NCBI GenBank assembly: GCA_002407865.1
Contig: DHPI01000052.1
Coordinates: 22,983-28,188, forward strand
Reading direction: 5' to 3'
Source of the DNA: Spirochaetia bacterium UBA5368
Lineage (GTDB): Bacteria; Spirochaetota; UBA4802; UBA5368
DNA length: 5,206 nt
Positions 4,881 through 5,206 of the stretch are shown here, in pieces (the first letter of the stretch is position 1; every line of letters begins with the position of its first letter). The position numbers and the translations under genes are program-made. The notes under the pieces were generated by a model. The model was not told the origin of the DNA, searched no databases, and saw only the letters and a list, made by a program, of their open reading frames with translations.

Positions 4881-5206
4881 GTGCGCAGTTTGATACCGCA
4901 GTCGCTCGTTCGGCGCTGGAACGGTGAGGGGGGATACAGGGATGTATGCACTGTCGCCATTCCGCTGATCCTGAGCACATCCTCATGGTCGATTCAACAT
5001 TTCGTCGACAGGATGTTCCTTACCTGGTATTCCACGGAGTCGATTGCCGCGGCTATACCGGCAGGGTTTCTTAGTTTTACCACCATGAGCCTTTTTATCG
5101 GCACCGCCTCGTATGTGAGCATCTTCGTGGCGCAGTATTATGGCGCCGGCCGTCTTGACCGCATTCCGCCGTCAATCTGGCAGGGCGTGTATATTGCGCT
5201 TATAGG
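4881..5206 (+). CDS. MATE-family multidrug/drug-sodium antiporter, N-terminal part (3' truncated by window)
   Basis: The frame is open from GTG 4881 to the window edge: 108 full codons, where a whole MATE protein has about 450. After a basic cytosolic lead (RRWNGEGGYRDV, 11-22) comes the first membrane helix, VAIPLILSTSSWSIQHFVDRMF (25-46, quoted in parts: VAIPLILSTS and WSIQHFVDRMF). It carries the IP..l..~~~~~~..D..fl pattern that in MATE proteins marks helix 1. IAAAIPAGFLSFTTMSLFIG (55-74) forms helix 2, and the following loop/helix has VAQYYGAGR (83-91), the conserved 'AQ..GAG' signature. The protein sits in the inner membrane and exports cationic or other organic compounds in exchange for Na+ or H+. 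The subtype and substrate cannot be told from this part. It is divergent from the DUF3795 gene, with 181 nt between starts. No clear plus-strand promoter was found in that gap. Confidence 0.9.
   Translation, partial: MRSLIPQSLVRRWNGEGGYRDVCTVAIPLILSTSSWSIQHFVDRMFLTWYSTESIAAAIPAGFLSFTTMSLFIGTASYVSIFVAQYYGAGRLDRIPPSIWQGVYIALI

Noticed and set aside
4858..4893. Eleven-residue plus-strand ORF overlapping the MATE start
   Set aside because: It has no ribosome site and no attenuator-like codon run or following terminator; likely chance.

Overview
The window reads as a piece of a bacterial chromosome at moderate GC, with short intergenic gaps and ordinary housekeeping or accessory genes. It holds no rRNA, tRNA, CRISPR array, transposase or phage gene. 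A spirochaete (Spirochaetota, possibly a Leptospira-like or uncultured lineage) is my best guess. That rests on a stand-alone histidine-kinase-like ATPase of a type I associate with spirochaetes, on futalosine-pathway menaquinone genes, and on a Cys-rich DUF3795-type protein. It is an inference from remembered families, not a database result.

Layout, left to right. (1) Positions 1-833, plus strand: the last 46 residues of a GT4-like glycosyltransferase overlap by 14 nt a class I SAM methyltransferase (GTG start at 129). A strong intrinsic terminator at 855-891 closes this unit. (2) Positions 928-1872, plus strand: a COMT-like O-methyltransferase with an N-terminal winged-helix/dimerisation domain, apparently transcribed alone. 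(3) Positions 1898-3980, minus strand: a compact three-gene unit in the transcription order GHKL-like ATPase, mqnD (1,4-dihydroxy-6-naphthoate synthase), mqnB-like futalosine hydrolase. The gaps are 8 nt and then a 25-nt overlap. It converges on the O-methyltransferase, with a shared U-tract-less hairpin between them. (4) Positions 3981-4303: a 323-nt non-coding stretch with a very AT-rich right edge, a possible leftward promoter, a pyrimidine-rich hairpin and a perfect 6-4-6 inverted repeat just upstream of the ATPase gene. (5) Positions 4304-4699, minus strand: a small 14-cysteine DUF3795-type protein behind an excellent extended -10 promoter (4768-4796). (6) From 4881 to the window edge, plus strand: the N-terminal 108 residues of a MATE-family efflux transporter with a GTG start, divergent from the DUF3795 gene.

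How the genes fit together. MqnB and MqnD act in the futalosine route to menaquinone: MqnB releases the base from futalosine, and MqnD acts later to give 1,4-dihydroxy-6-naphthoate. Their co-transcription with a GHKL-like ATPase that has no sensor, no phospho-acceptor domain and no canonical G1 (DxGxG) box is the most unusual feature here. The left-hand pair probably modifies a lipid or glycan. I saw no clear new defence or mobile system.
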